DNA of 7,531 nucleotides from Methylotenera sp. (GTDB taxonomy: Bacteria; Pseudomonadota; Gammaproteobacteria; Burkholderiales; Methylophilaceae): contig JAIYEJ010000161.1 of the NCBI GenBank assembly GCA_027487055.1, positions 1 to 7,531 of the forward strand, read 5' to 3'. This document shows, in pieces, positions 1 to 6,720 of the stretch (positions within the stretch are counted from its first letter, which is position 1; each line of letters opens with the position of its first letter). Position numbers and translations under genes: made by a program. The notes beneath the pieces are model-generated. The model was not told where the DNA came from and did not search any database. It saw only the letters and a list, made by a program, of their open reading frames with translations.

Positions 1-1
1 G

Positions 2-733
2 TCAGGTTCCGGCTTAAAAGCAAATTCTATCTACGGAGCGCTAAAGCTCGGTTCGCGGACATTTTGTGAATTAGATAATACCCAAAGCTTAGATAAATCC
101 CAAACTACTGATTCGACCGATGCTGTTTCTAAAGTTTATTTGGTGTCTGACAGAGGTTGGTTGGCAACTTTTGAGGTTGCTGAGTCGGTTAAGTCAGATG
201 CACTTTCAGCTGTAACCACTTTGCAAAAAAGCAATATTCATATCGAAGTATTGTCAGGTGACATATCACAATCTGTAGCCCGAATAGCAGGCATTCTAGG
301 GATAAAAACTTATCTAGGTGACTGCACACCACAAAGTAAGTTATCCCATATTAATCATTTACAAAAGCAAGGTCGACAAGTCGTCATGGTGGGCGATGGT
401 CTTAACGATGGGCCAGTATTAGCACTTGCGAATGTGTCAATTGCGATGGGTCAAGCTGTGCCTTTAGCGCAAGCGCAATCAGATTTTGTAGTACTTGGTG
501 GCCAATTAAACATGGTGCCAATGTTGATTAACCAAGCGCACCGCACGATGCATATTGTTAAACAAAACTTAATTTGGGCTGCTGCTTATAACGCGATATG
601 TGTGCCTATCGCGGTGATGGGCTTCTTACCTGCCTGGCTAGCAGGCCTTGGCATGGCGCTTAGTTCATTATTAGTTGTTTTGAATGCAGCACGTTTATCA
701 CGTGGCGTATCGCCAATTGGAGGGCAGATGTAA
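2..733 (+). CDS. ccoI: Copper-translocating P-type ATPase CcoI/FixI, C-terminal part (5' end outside window)
   Basis: The reading frame is open from base 2, so this is the last 243 residues of a longer protein; CcoI proteins usually have about 700-830 residues. The first residues carry a GlySerGly element like the GxG motif of the nucleotide-binding domain. A LeuSerGlyAsp motif, a ProGlnSerLys motif and GDGLNDGP (bases 392-415, the GDGxND hinge motif) follow, all typical of the P-type ATPase catalytic core. Two C-terminal membrane helices follow, with a TyrAsn pair in the first and Met-Ala-Leu-Ser-Ser in the second, as in P1B copper pumps. The metal-binding N-terminus, CPC motif and phosphorylated Asp lie outside the window. 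CcoI moves copper across the inner membrane for assembly of the CuB site of cbb3 oxidase, and the adjoining ccoS and ccoNOQP support that role rather than general copper resistance. The residue after GDGLND is Gly where Ala is usual; this is probably a neutral change. Its stop codon overlaps the ccoS start. Confidence 0.93.
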   Translation, partial: SGSGLKANSIYGALKLGSRTFCELDNTQSLDKSQTTDSTDAVSKVYLVSDRGWLATFEVAESVKSDALSAVTTLQKSNIHIEVLSGDISQSVARIAGILGIKTYLGDCTPQSKLSHINHLQKQGRQVVMVGDGLNDGPVLALANVSIAMGQAVPLAQAQSDFVVLGGQLNMVPMLINQAHRTMHIVKQNLIWAAAYNAICVPIAVMGFLPAWLAGLGMALSSLLVVLNAARLSRGVSPIGGQM

Positions 734-870
734 TGGATATTTTATTTTTATTAATCCCACTTTCAGTGATATTGGTATTTTTTATATTAGGTGCTGTGTG
801 GTGGGCAATCAATACGGGGCAGTTTGAGGATATAGAAGCAGAAGGTGAAAGAATTTTGCATGAAGATTGA
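733..870 (+). CDS. ccoS: cbb3-type cytochrome oxidase assembly protein CcoS
   Basis: A 45-residue protein starts at an ATG that overlaps the ccoI stop codon (TAATG), which suggests translational coupling. It has one hydrophobic segment, about residues 3-24, followed by TrpTrpAlaIle, then a GlyGlnPheGluAsp stretch and an acidic tail. This is the CcoS/FixS pattern, and the length is normal for the family. CcoS is a small inner-membrane protein needed for cofactor insertion (copper and heme b) into the CcoN subunit in organisms where it was studied. Its position directly after the copper pump gene matches that role. The last codons overlap the FNR box that precedes ccoN, so the regulatory site is partly embedded in coding sequence. 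Confidence 0.9.
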   Translation: MDILFLLIPLSVILVFFILGAVWWAINTGQFEDIEAEGERILHED

Positions 871-880
871 TTTGTATCAA
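867..880 (+). promoter_or_regulatory. Perfect FNR/ANR box upstream of ccoN
   Basis: The sequence TTGAT-TTGT-ATCAA is an exact match to the FNR consensus TTGAT-N4-ATCAA. It begins inside the last codons of ccoS, and its centre lies 66-67 bp before the ccoN start codon. A -10-like hexamer at 903-908 sits at the spacing expected if the box is centred at -41.5, the class II activator position. FNR family proteins bind such sites when their 4Fe-4S cluster is intact under low oxygen. Activation of ccoNOQP is inferred. Confidence 0.88.
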
Positions 881-902
881 ATCGCCAAAATAAAGAATTG
901 GG

Positions 903-908
903 CACAAT
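903..908 (+). promoter_or_regulatory. Candidate -10 element of the ccoN promoter
   Basis: The hexamer CACAAT matches TATAAT at four of six positions. A transcription start near 915 would put the FNR box centre (873.5) exactly at -41.5. No good -35 hexamer precedes it, as expected for an activator-dependent promoter. The hexamer alone is weak; its spacing to the FNR box is the main support. Confidence 0.5.
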
Positions 909-939
909 GAGGCATGAAAGTTAAAAATAGGGGGTAAAA

Positions 940-2376
940 ATGCAGGCTGAAAATAAGGGATTAAACATTTATAGCGACACTGTTGTGAGACAGTTTTCAA
1001 TCATGGCAGTAGTTTGGGGTGTGGTCGGGATGTTGGTCGGGGTGATTATCGCCGCACAACTTGTTTGGCCAGAACTAAATCTAGGCTTGCCTTGGGTAAG
1101 TTTTGGGCGCCTACGACCGCTACACACGAATGCAGTGATTTTTGCATTTGGTGGAAGCACACTATTTGCGACATCTTATTACGTGGTGCAGCGAACCTGT
1201 CAAACAGCTTTGTTTATGCCAAAACTTGCAGCATTTACATTTTGGGGGTGGCAATTGGTGATTTTAGCGGCAGCTATTTCACTACCATTAGGTTATACCT
1301 CTGGCAAAGAGTATGCAGAACTCGAATGGCCAATTGACTTGCTCATCGCAGTAGTATGGGTTTCTTACGCGATTGTGTTTTTTGGCACCGTAGGAACACG
1401 TAAAATCAGGCACATATATGTGGCCAACTGGTTTTTTGGTGCATTTATTATTGCTGTCGCTTTATTGCATATTGTTAACAGCGCAGCAATTCCTGTGAGT
1501 TTTATGAAGTCTTATTCTGCTTATGCTGGTGTACAAGATGCGATGGTGCAATGGTGGTATGGCCACAATGCGGTTGGCTTTTTTCTAACCGCAGGTTTCC
1601 TGGGTATCATGTACTACTTTGTACCTAAACAAGCAGAGCGCCCTGTCTATTCATATAGTTTATCGATTGTGCACTTTTGGGCTTTGATTTTTACCTATAT
1701 GTGGGCAGGCCCTCACCATTTACATTACACCGCTTTACCAGATTGGACACAATCTTTGGGTATGGTGTTTTCACTAATATTACTAGCGCCTAGTTGGGGA
1801 GGCATGATTAACGGCATGATGACAATGTCTGGTGCTTGGCATAAATTACGTACCGACCCAATTTTACGCTTCATGATTGTTTCACTCTCTTTCTACGGCA
1901 TGAGTACATTTGAAGGCCCAATGATGGCGATTAAAACCGTGAACTCGCTCTCCCATTACACCGATTGGACAATTGGTCACGTGCATTCTGGCGCTCTTGG
2001 ATGGGTGGGCTTGGTTTCTATGGGTTCACTCTACTTTATGGTGCCAAAACTATTTGGACAAAAACAAATGCATAGTATTAAGGCGATTGAATGGCACTTT
2101 TGGTTAGCGACTATCGGGATCGTGCTATACATTGCATCACTATGGATTTCTGGCGTTATGGAAGGCTTAATGTGGCGCGCAATCAATACTGATGGCACCT
2201 TAACTTATACATTCGTTGAAAGTGTTAAAGCAAAACATCCATATTACTTAATCAGATTGCTAGGTGGCACACTATATTTAAGTGGCATGCTGATTATGTT
2301 ATGGAATGTACTTAAAACAGCTAGTAATGGTAGACCAGCAATGGCTTCTATTCCGCCTGTAGCAGCGCACGCATAA
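940..2376 (+). CDS. ccoN: cbb3-type cytochrome c oxidase subunit I (CcoN), catalytic subunit
   Basis: This 478-residue, strongly hydrophobic protein is the heme-copper catalytic subunit that reduces O2 to water in the inner membrane. The expected ligands are all present: His62 and His349 for the low-spin heme b, His347 for heme b3, and His209, His259 and His260 for CuB. Tyr253 occupies the position of the cross-linked active-site tyrosine of the C family (the cbb3 oxidases). Each is shifted by two from the Pseudomonas stutzeri numbering as I recall it. Characteristic blocks include LysGluTyrAlaGluLeuGluTrp (123-130), TrpTrpTyrGlyHisAsn (205-210), ThrPheGluGlyPro (323-327) and GlyHisValHisSerGly (346-351). 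A strong ribosome binding site, AGGGGG at 929-934, precedes the ATG. It is the first gene downstream of the FNR box, and ccoO follows after 10 bp. The length is typical and the protein appears intact and functional. Confidence 0.98.
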   Translation: MQAENKGLNIYSDTVVRQFSIMAVVWGVVGMLVGVIIAAQLVWPELNLGLPWVSFGRLRPLHTNAVIFAFGGSTLFATSYYVVQRTCQTALFMPKLAAFTFWGWQLVILAAAISLPLGYTSGKEYAELEWPIDLLIAVVWVSYAIVFFGTVGTRKIRHIYVANWFFGAFIIAVALLHIVNSAAIPVSFMKSYSAYAGVQDAMVQWWYGHNAVGFFLTAGFLGIMYYFVPKQAERPVYSYSLSIVHFWALIFTYMWAGPHHLHYTALPDWTQSLGMVFSLILLAPSWGGMINGMMTMSGAWHKLRTDPILRFMIVSLSFYGMSTFEGPMMAIKTVNSLSHYTDWTIGHVHSGALGWVGLVSMGSLYFMVPKLFGQKQMHSIKAIEWHFWLATIGIVLYIASLWISGVMEGLMWRAINTDGTLTYTFVESVKAKHPYYLIRLLGGTLYLSGMLIMLWNVLKTASNGRPAMASIPPVAAHA

Positions 2377-2386
2377 GGAAAACAAT

Positions 2387-3025
2387 ATGTCAAATAACAA
2401 TACATCAAATCAAAATTTAGACAGCGGCTTTAGTCATGAAAAAATTGAGACGAATAATTTTTTAATGATAGTGCTAATTTTATTAGTCGTTGCGATTGGA
2501 GGAATCGTGGAAATCGTTCCACTGTTCTATCAAAAATCAACCACAGAACCTATTCGCGGCTTGCAACCCTATACCCCATTGCAATTGGTTGGCCGCGATG
2601 TGTATATACGTGAAGGTTGCTATAACTGCCATTCACAAATGATACGCCCGCTTCGAGCAGAGGCGTTACGCTATGGGCATTATTCAGTTGCAGGTGAATT
2701 TGTATACGATCACCCATTTCAATGGGGAAGTAAACGCACAGGGCCAGATTTACACCGCGTAGGTGGAAAGTATAGTGATGATTGGCAACGTATTCATCTT
2801 ATTAATCCACGTGATTTAGTGCCTGAATCAATTATGCCAGCTTATCCTTGGCTTGAGACTGCGCCAGTGAATGCAGATATCGCATCTAATATGCGTGCTC
2901 TTCGCAAAGTGGGTGTGCCATACACCGATGCGCAAATAGACTCTGCAAATGAAGAGCTAAAAGGTAAAACTGAAATGGATGCGATGATCGCCTACTTGCA
3001 AGTTTTGGGCATTCACCTTAAGTAG
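2387..3025 (+). CDS. ccoO: cbb3-type cytochrome c oxidase subunit II (CcoO), membrane-bound monoheme cytochrome c
   Basis: This 212-residue protein has one N-terminal membrane anchor (about residues 25-47) and a periplasmic cytochrome c domain. The heme c site is CysTyrAsnCysHis at residues 78-82, in the context GluGlyCysTyrAsnCysHisSerGlnMetIleArgPro that is diagnostic for CcoO/FixO. Met150 in SerIleMetProAlaTyrProTrpLeu is the likely sixth heme ligand. CcoO passes electrons from the CcoP hemes to heme b in CcoN. An AAGGAA ribosome binding site begins inside the ccoN stop codon, and the gene starts 10 bp after ccoN. Length and motifs are normal. Confidence 0.98.
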   Translation: MSNNNTSNQNLDSGFSHEKIETNNFLMIVLILLVVAIGGIVEIVPLFYQKSTTEPIRGLQPYTPLQLVGRDVYIREGCYNCHSQMIRPLRAEALRYGHYSVAGEFVYDHPFQWGSKRTGPDLHRVGGKYSDDWQRIHLINPRDLVPESIMPAYPWLETAPVNADIASNMRALRKVGVPYTDAQIDSANEELKGKTEMDAMIAYLQVLGIHLK

Positions 3026-3040
3026 TAGAAAGGAACAAAA

Positions 3041-3178
3041 ATGGATATCAATACACTTCGTATATTAGTCACAATTGTTAGTTTGGTTGTATTTGTAGGC
3101 ATTGTGATTTGGGTTTGGCGTAATCGCAATACTAAAGATTTTAAAGAGGCAGCAAACCTGCCCTTTAATGAAAAATAG
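3041..3178 (+). CDS. ccoQ: cbb3-type cytochrome oxidase subunit CcoQ
   Basis: A 45-residue ORF lies between ccoO and ccoP, the fixed position of ccoQ/fixQ. It has one membrane helix (about residues 6-26), then a basic stretch TrpArgAsnArgAsn and a polar tail with LysAspPheLysGluAlaAla and LeuProPhe. This matches the CcoQ layout of a single helix, a positive inner flank and a short cytoplasmic tail. CcoQ is not catalytic; in other bacteria it stabilises the CcoP-CcoNO interaction. A good AAAGGA ribosome binding site sits about 6 bases before the ATG. Sequence conservation is low in this family, so position and topology carry much of the assignment. Confidence 0.88.
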   Translation: MDINTLRILVTIVSLVVFVGIVIWVWRNRNTKDFKEAANLPFNEK

Positions 3179-3190
3179 AGGAAAAATAAA

Positions 3191-4099
3191 ATGAGCGATT
3201 TTAATAATAACTTTTGGCCTATTTTCATTGCCGTATTAACCATAGTGGGCATAGTTGCTTGTGTTGTATTACTTTGGAAAACAAGCAAAATAAAGGTAAA
3301 GAGTGCAAGTGGCGATAATACAAGCGGGCATGTTTGGGATGGTGATTTGCGTGAGATGAATAATCCGCTACCGCGCTGGTGGGTGTGGTTGTTTGTGCTG
3401 ACAATTGTTTTTTCACTTGTTTACTTAGTTATTTATCCTGGGCTAGCCAGTTATCAAGGCAAACTAGGTTGGACGCAGGTAAATCAGTTTGAGAAAGAGG
3501 TTGAGAGCGCAAACACCGCACTGAAACCGCTTTATGCAAAATTTTTTGATATGCCTGCAGAGGTATTAGCCGTTAATCCAGAAGCAAAAGCAATTGGAGA
3601 ACGCTTATTTATGAATAACTGTGCTCAATGTCATGGTTCGGATGCTAAAGGTAGTCGTGGTTTTCCAAACTTAACCGATCAAGATTGGTTATACGGCGGT
3701 AGCCCTGAAAAAATTCTCGAAACGCTTACTAATGGTCGCAATGGCATGATGCCACCTATGGGTGCTATGGTTGGAAGTGCTGATGACGTAAAAAATGTTG
3801 CTCACTATGTGTTAAGTCTATCTAGCAGTCAACATGATGCTGCGCTTGCAACGCAAGGAAAAGAAAAGTTTGCTACTTGTGCAGCTTGCCATGGCCCAGA
3901 AGGCAAGGGCAATCAAGCGATGGGCGCACCAAACCTAGCTGATAATATTTGGCTACATGGTGCTGGTGAGGCAGCCATTATTAAGCGTATCAATGAAGGT
4001 AAAATTAACCAGATGCCTGCGCAATCAGCCAAACTTACGCCAGAGCAAATTAAAGTATTAGCGGCATATGTTTGGGGCTTATCAAATAAGTCTAAATAG
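3191..4099 (+). CDS. ccoP: cbb3-type cytochrome c oxidase subunit III (CcoP), diheme cytochrome c
   Basis: This 302-residue protein has two predicted N-terminal membrane helices (about 8-29 and 63-84), joined by a loop containing GlyHisValTrpAspGlyAspLeu, the FixP N-terminal signature. Two periplasmic cytochrome c domains follow, with heme sites CysAlaGlnCysHis (144-148) and CysAlaAlaCysHis (230-234). Likely axial methionines are in the MetMetProProMet cluster (186-190) and AsnGlnMetPro (Met275). CcoP accepts electrons from soluble or membrane cytochromes c and passes them to CcoO. The gene follows ccoQ by 12 bp with a GAGGAA ribosome binding site. Family members have one or two N-terminal helices; this one is the two-helix form. 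The protein looks complete. Confidence 0.97.
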   Translation: MSDFNNNFWPIFIAVLTIVGIVACVVLLWKTSKIKVKSASGDNTSGHVWDGDLREMNNPLPRWWVWLFVLTIVFSLVYLVIYPGLASYQGKLGWTQVNQFEKEVESANTALKPLYAKFFDMPAEVLAVNPEAKAIGERLFMNNCAQCHGSDAKGSRGFPNLTDQDWLYGGSPEKILETLTNGRNGMMPPMGAMVGSADDVKNVAHYVLSLSSSQHDAALATQGKEKFATCAACHGPEGKGNQAMGAPNLADNIWLHGAGEAAIIKRINEGKINQMPAQSAKLTPEQIKVLAAYVWGLSNKSK

Positions 4100-4116
4100 T
4101 CAGTGAATAGAACTCT

Positions 4117-5604
4117 ATGAGCCAGGTACCTATTACTAATGTTGCCGAAATAAAGGCACCTCTAAAAGAAATTGTAATTTCATTATATGAGGCGCAGGAA
4201 AAGATTTATCCGCGAAGTATATTTGGCTATTTTGCTAAATGGCGCTGGGTAATGATTTGGCTCACCCAGTTGTTTTTTTACGGTGTACCTTGGCTTAACT
4301 GGGGGCAACGACAAGCATTATTGTTTGATTTGGATGCTAAACGCTTTTATATATTTAAGTTGGTGCTTTACCCGCAGGATCTTATTTATCTCACTGCGAT
4401 TTTGATTATTTCTGCGCTTTCGCTATTTTTGTTTACTGCCATCGCAGGACGATTATGGTGCGGATATACGTGTCCACAGACAGTCTATACAGAAATTTTC
4501 CTTTGGATAGAGAGAAAAATTGAGGGTGACCGCGCAGCAAGAATGAAGTTAGATGACGCGGCTATGTCGACTAAGAAATTAGTTAAAAAAACGAGTAAAC
4601 ATTTTGTTTGGTTGGCACTTGCTGCTTGGACAGGGTTTACTTTTGTTGGATATTTCACGCCGATTCGAGAGCTCTTGGTTGATTTCACTCAACTCAGTGT
4701 AGGGCCTTGGGATACATTTTGGGTTTGCTTTTATGGATTTGCCACTTACGGCAATGCAGGATTTATGCGTGAGCAGGTGTGTAAATACATGTGCCCCTAT
4801 GCGCGCTTCCAAAGTGCGATGTTTGACAAAGATACGTTAATTGTTACTTATGATGAAGCACGTGGTGAGCCACGCGGTGGCAGATCGCGTTATGCAGAGA
4901 TTGTTGGTCAAAAATTAGGATCATGTATCGATTGCAGTTTATGTGTTCAAGTCTGCCCAACAGGAATCGATATCCGTAAAGGTTTGCAATATGAGTGTAT
5001 CGGTTGCGGTGCATGCGCAGATGTCTGTGATACCGTGATGGATAAGATGAGCTACCCGCGTGGACTGATTAAGTACTCGACAGAGCATGCGATGGCAAAT
5101 AGCCTATCTAGTAATCAAATGTTACAGCGTATTTTAAGGCCACGCGTACTTATATACTCAACTATTTTAATGTTGCTAGTGCTTGGTCTAGCTTTTAGCT
5201 TGTGGATTAAAGATTCTTTTAAAGTCGATGTTGTTCGAGATCGTGGCGTATTATCAAGGTTAACAGATGGTGGTATGTTAGAAAATGTCTATCGCTTGCA
5301 AATTATGAATGCCACAGAAGAAACGCAACATTATCAATTAAACGTAAGTGGGCTAAATAACATGGAAATTGAATCTGAAAACATGGAAGAAGCCGAAGGC
5401 ATGGATCATGATGAAAGTGATGAAGATAACCATGAAAATAGAGTAATCACAGTAAAGCCTGCAGAATCACGCTGGGTAATAGTCGATTTGAAAATACCCG
5501 ATGGCACTGTTGAAGCGGGGTCACACAAAATTGCATTTGAAATTCAGTCACTAAAATCAAAAGAAAAAGTCACTGAAAAATCAGTGTTTTTAGTGCCACG
5601 CTAG
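4117..5604 (+). CDS. ccoG: cbb3 oxidase assembly polyferredoxin CcoG (FixG/RdxA), putative cupric reductase
   Basis: This 495-residue membrane protein has about five hydrophobic segments (roughly 42-60, 88-110, 162-180, 198-214 and 343-363). It carries two CysXXXCys pairs near the membrane (Cys115/Cys119 and Cys222/Cys226). It also has two ferredoxin-type 4Fe-4S motifs, Cys270-273-276-280 and Cys294-297-300-304. The C-terminal region after the last helix fits the FixG immunoglobulin-like domain. CcoG is reported to reduce Cu(II) to Cu(I) for cbb3 assembly in Rhodobacter. An in-frame TAG at 4108 makes the ATG at 4117 the first possible start, and LeuTyrGluAlaGlnGluLysIleTyrProArg at 23-33 is the usual N-terminal block. 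No clear Shine-Dalgarno precedes it, 17 bp after ccoP, so translation may be coupled. Residues 417-441 form an unusual acidic insertion with His and Met. A terminator-like hairpin lies near the 3' end. Confidence 0.96.
   Translation: MSQVPITNVAEIKAPLKEIVISLYEAQEKIYPRSIFGYFAKWRWVMIWLTQLFFYGVPWLNWGQRQALLFDLDAKRFYIFKLVLYPQDLIYLTAILIISALSLFLFTAIAGRLWCGYTCPQTVYTEIFLWIERKIEGDRAARMKLDDAAMSTKKLVKKTSKHFVWLALAAWTGFTFVGYFTPIRELLVDFTQLSVGPWDTFWVCFYGFATYGNAGFMREQVCKYMCPYARFQSAMFDKDTLIVTYDEARGEPRGGRSRYAEIVGQKLGSCIDCSLCVQVCPTGIDIRKGLQYECIGCGACADVCDTVMDKMSYPRGLIKYSTEHAMANSLSSNQMLQRILRPRVLIYSTILMLLVLGLAFSLWIKDSFKVDVVRDRGVLSRLTDGGMLENVYRLQIMNATEETQHYQLNVSGLNNMEIESENMEEAEGMDHDESDEDNHENRVITVKPAESRWVIVDLKIPDGTVEAGSHKIAFEIQSLKSKEKVTEKSVFLVPR
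5571..5591 (+). terminator. Terminator-like hairpin inside the 3' end of ccoG
   Basis: CACTGA (5571-5576) and TCAGTG (5581-5586) form a perfect 6-bp stem with a 4-base A loop. Five T residues follow directly (5587-5591), and an A-run lies just upstream (5564-5568), so the layout resembles an intrinsic terminator. Only three of the six pairs are G-C, so it would be weak. It lies within coding sequence, about 11 bases before the ccoG stop codon, and could lower read-through into ccoH. It may also be chance in AT-rich DNA. Confidence 0.35.
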
Positions 5605-5644
5605 TCATTAAATTTAAATTTTTTGCATTAATTAAGGTATTAAA

Positions 5645-5923
5645 ATGGAAAAATTAGAGACAAAAGCAACCATCAAAACTGATCAAAACCCATGGTGGAA
5701 GTATGGCTACGTATGGCTTACTATTTCAGGGCCATTAGTGGTAGTTATCGCTGGCTTTATTACATTGTATTTAGCGTTAAGCATACCCGACCCAGCAGTA
5801 GAGGATTATTATCGCAAAGGGATTGAGATTAATAAAACGTTGGATGCCGAACGCGATGGTTTAGCGCCAGCCTTACAAGCCCGCAACCATGCAGCTACTG
5901 GCCTTAAACCGATTGCACCTTAA
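5645..5923 (+). CDS. ccoH: FixH-family cbb3 oxidase assembly protein (CcoH), short form
   Basis: This 92-residue protein has one membrane helix (about 22-45) preceded by a ProTrpTrpLysTyrGly motif. After the helix comes SerIleProAspProAlaValGluAspTyrTyrArgLysGly (46-59), the FixH/CcoH hallmark. The end, GlnAlaArgAsnHisAlaAlaThr, matches what I recall of short FixH proteins in betaproteobacteria, so the length (full FixH is about 150-170 residues) is likely a clade trait rather than a truncation. CcoH is an inner-membrane factor needed for stable cbb3 assembly. It follows ccoG after 40 AT-rich bp, the largest gap within ccoNOQPGH, with an AAGG ribosome binding site about 6 bases before the ATG. 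It converges with fnr, 15 bp away, with no convincing terminator between. Confidence 0.85.
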   Translation: MEKLETKATIKTDQNPWWKYGYVWLTISGPLVVVIAGFITLYLALSIPDPAVEDYYRKGIEINKTLDAERDGLAPALQARNHAATGLKPIAP

Positions 5924-5938
5924 GCATAAAAAACCAAG

Positions 5939-6655
5939 TTAACAAGTTGAAGGGTTAAATATTTTCTTAAGCGCATCTGGGTTAAGAATACGTACGTAAC
6001 GTTGTTTAACCTCAATAATACCTTCTTCACTAAACTTAGAAAAAGTGCGGCTAACTGTTTCAAGTTTCATGCCGAGATAGCTGCCTATTTCTTCGCGTGA
6101 CATTCGGAGTATAAATTCAGATTGTGAAAATCCTCGTGCGTGAAGGCGTTGCACGAGGTTAAGTAAAAAGGCGGCTAAACGTTCTTCAGCACGCATATTG
6201 CCTAGTAGCATTAAAATGCTGTTTTCACGCACAATTTCGCGGCTCATCATTTTATGCACATGGCGTTGTAAAACTGGAAACTCTCTAGATAAATCTTCAA
6301 CATTTGCAAAAGGCATCACGCAGACTTCAGCATCTTCTAGGGCAATTGCGTTACACGTATGGTGATCGTTGACTATGCCATCTAAACCAACAATTTCGCC
6401 AGCCATTTGAAAACCAGTTACTTGCTCGCGGCCATCTTCAGTAGAAATAGACGTTTTAAAAAATCCAGTACGGATTGCATAAAGTGAGGTGAAAGGGTCG
6501 CCATGACTAAAAAGGTTGCTTCCTTGTTTAACTTTAATACGTGTTGCGACAACCTCATCAAGCTTTTGCATTTCGGTTTGGTCAAAACCCATTGGCATGC
6601 AAAGTTCACGTAAATTGCAATTTGAGCACGCTACTTTAATAGTTTCAGTTAACAT
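5939..6655 (-). CDS. fnr: FNR-type oxygen-sensing transcriptional regulator (Crp/Fnr family)
   Basis: This 238-residue protein aligns by eye along its whole length with E. coli FNR. Cys10, Cys13 and Cys19 form the CxxCx5C motif, and Cys112 in ValCysValMetPro matches Cys122 of E. coli; together they would bind the oxygen-labile 4Fe-4S cluster. The cAMP-binding-like beta barrel holds LeuTyrAlaIleArgThrGly. The dimer helix region is followed by AlaGluGluArgLeuAlaAlaPhe (156-163) and a helix-turn-helix at about 185-208. Its recognition helix LysLeuGluThrValSerArg keeps the Glu, Ser and Arg that read the TTGAT half site, so the target should be the boxes seen here. The ATG at 6655 is the furthest upstream canonical start, since an in-frame stop lies about six codons before it; a GAGG touches the ATG with no spacing. 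The gene diverges from hemN and converges with ccoH. Reduced autoregulation or activation via the box at 6721 is inferred. Confidence 0.95.
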   Translation of the reverse strand: MLTETIKVACSNCNLRELCMPMGFDQTEMQKLDEVVATRIKVKQGSNLFSHGDPFTSLYAIRTGFFKTSISTEDGREQVTGFQMAGEIVGLDGIVNDHHTCNAIALEDAEVCVMPFANVEDLSREFPVLQRHVHKMMSREIVRENSILMLLGNMRAEERLAAFLLNLVQRLHARGFSQSEFILRMSREEIGSYLGMKLETVSRTFSKFSEEGIIEVKQRYVRILNPDALKKIFNPSTC

Positions 6656-6692
6656 CCTCAGAGCATACCCCTAAATCTAACATTCGTAAAAC

Positions 6693-6698
6693 AGTTTA
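6693..6698 (-). promoter_or_regulatory. Candidate -10 element for fnr
   Basis: Read on the minus strand the hexamer is TAAACT, four of six matches to TATAAT. A transcript start near 6686 would place the FNR box centred at 6727.5 exactly at -41.5 relative to fnr. This suggests that the divergent box could serve fnr as well as hemN. The support is spacing only. Confidence 0.35.
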
Positions 6699-6720
6699 TT
6701 TTGCTTAAATAATTACACGT

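Noticed and set aside
392..415. Gly instead of Ala after the GDGxND motif of CcoI
   Set aside because: The essential Gly-Asp-Gly and Asn-Asp residues are intact and Ala to Gly is conservative, so loss of function is not implied.
660..1160. Overlapping minus-strand ORFs across ccoS and early ccoN
   Set aside because: They lie antisense to well-supported genes, have no recognisable motif or ribosome binding site, and look like chance reading frames.
5605..5644. AT-rich ccoG-ccoH gap as a separate ccoH promoter
   Set aside because: There is a TTGCAT hexamer at 5621-5626, but no -10 element fits at 16-18 bp before the start codon; the AT richness alone is not evidence.
5645..5923. ccoH as a truncated gene
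   Set aside because: It lacks the larger periplasmic domain of long FixH proteins, but its C-terminal motif matches the short betaproteobacterial form I recall, and there is no sign of a frameshift or remnant downstream.
5924..5960. Possible shared terminator between convergent ccoH and fnr
   Set aside because: There is an AAAAAA run and a GTTAAC palindrome, but the neighbouring AAGTT copies are direct rather than inverted repeats. The only flanking pairing (GCCTTAA at 5901 with TTAAGC at 5920) is bulged with a 12-base loop. I see no credible stem.
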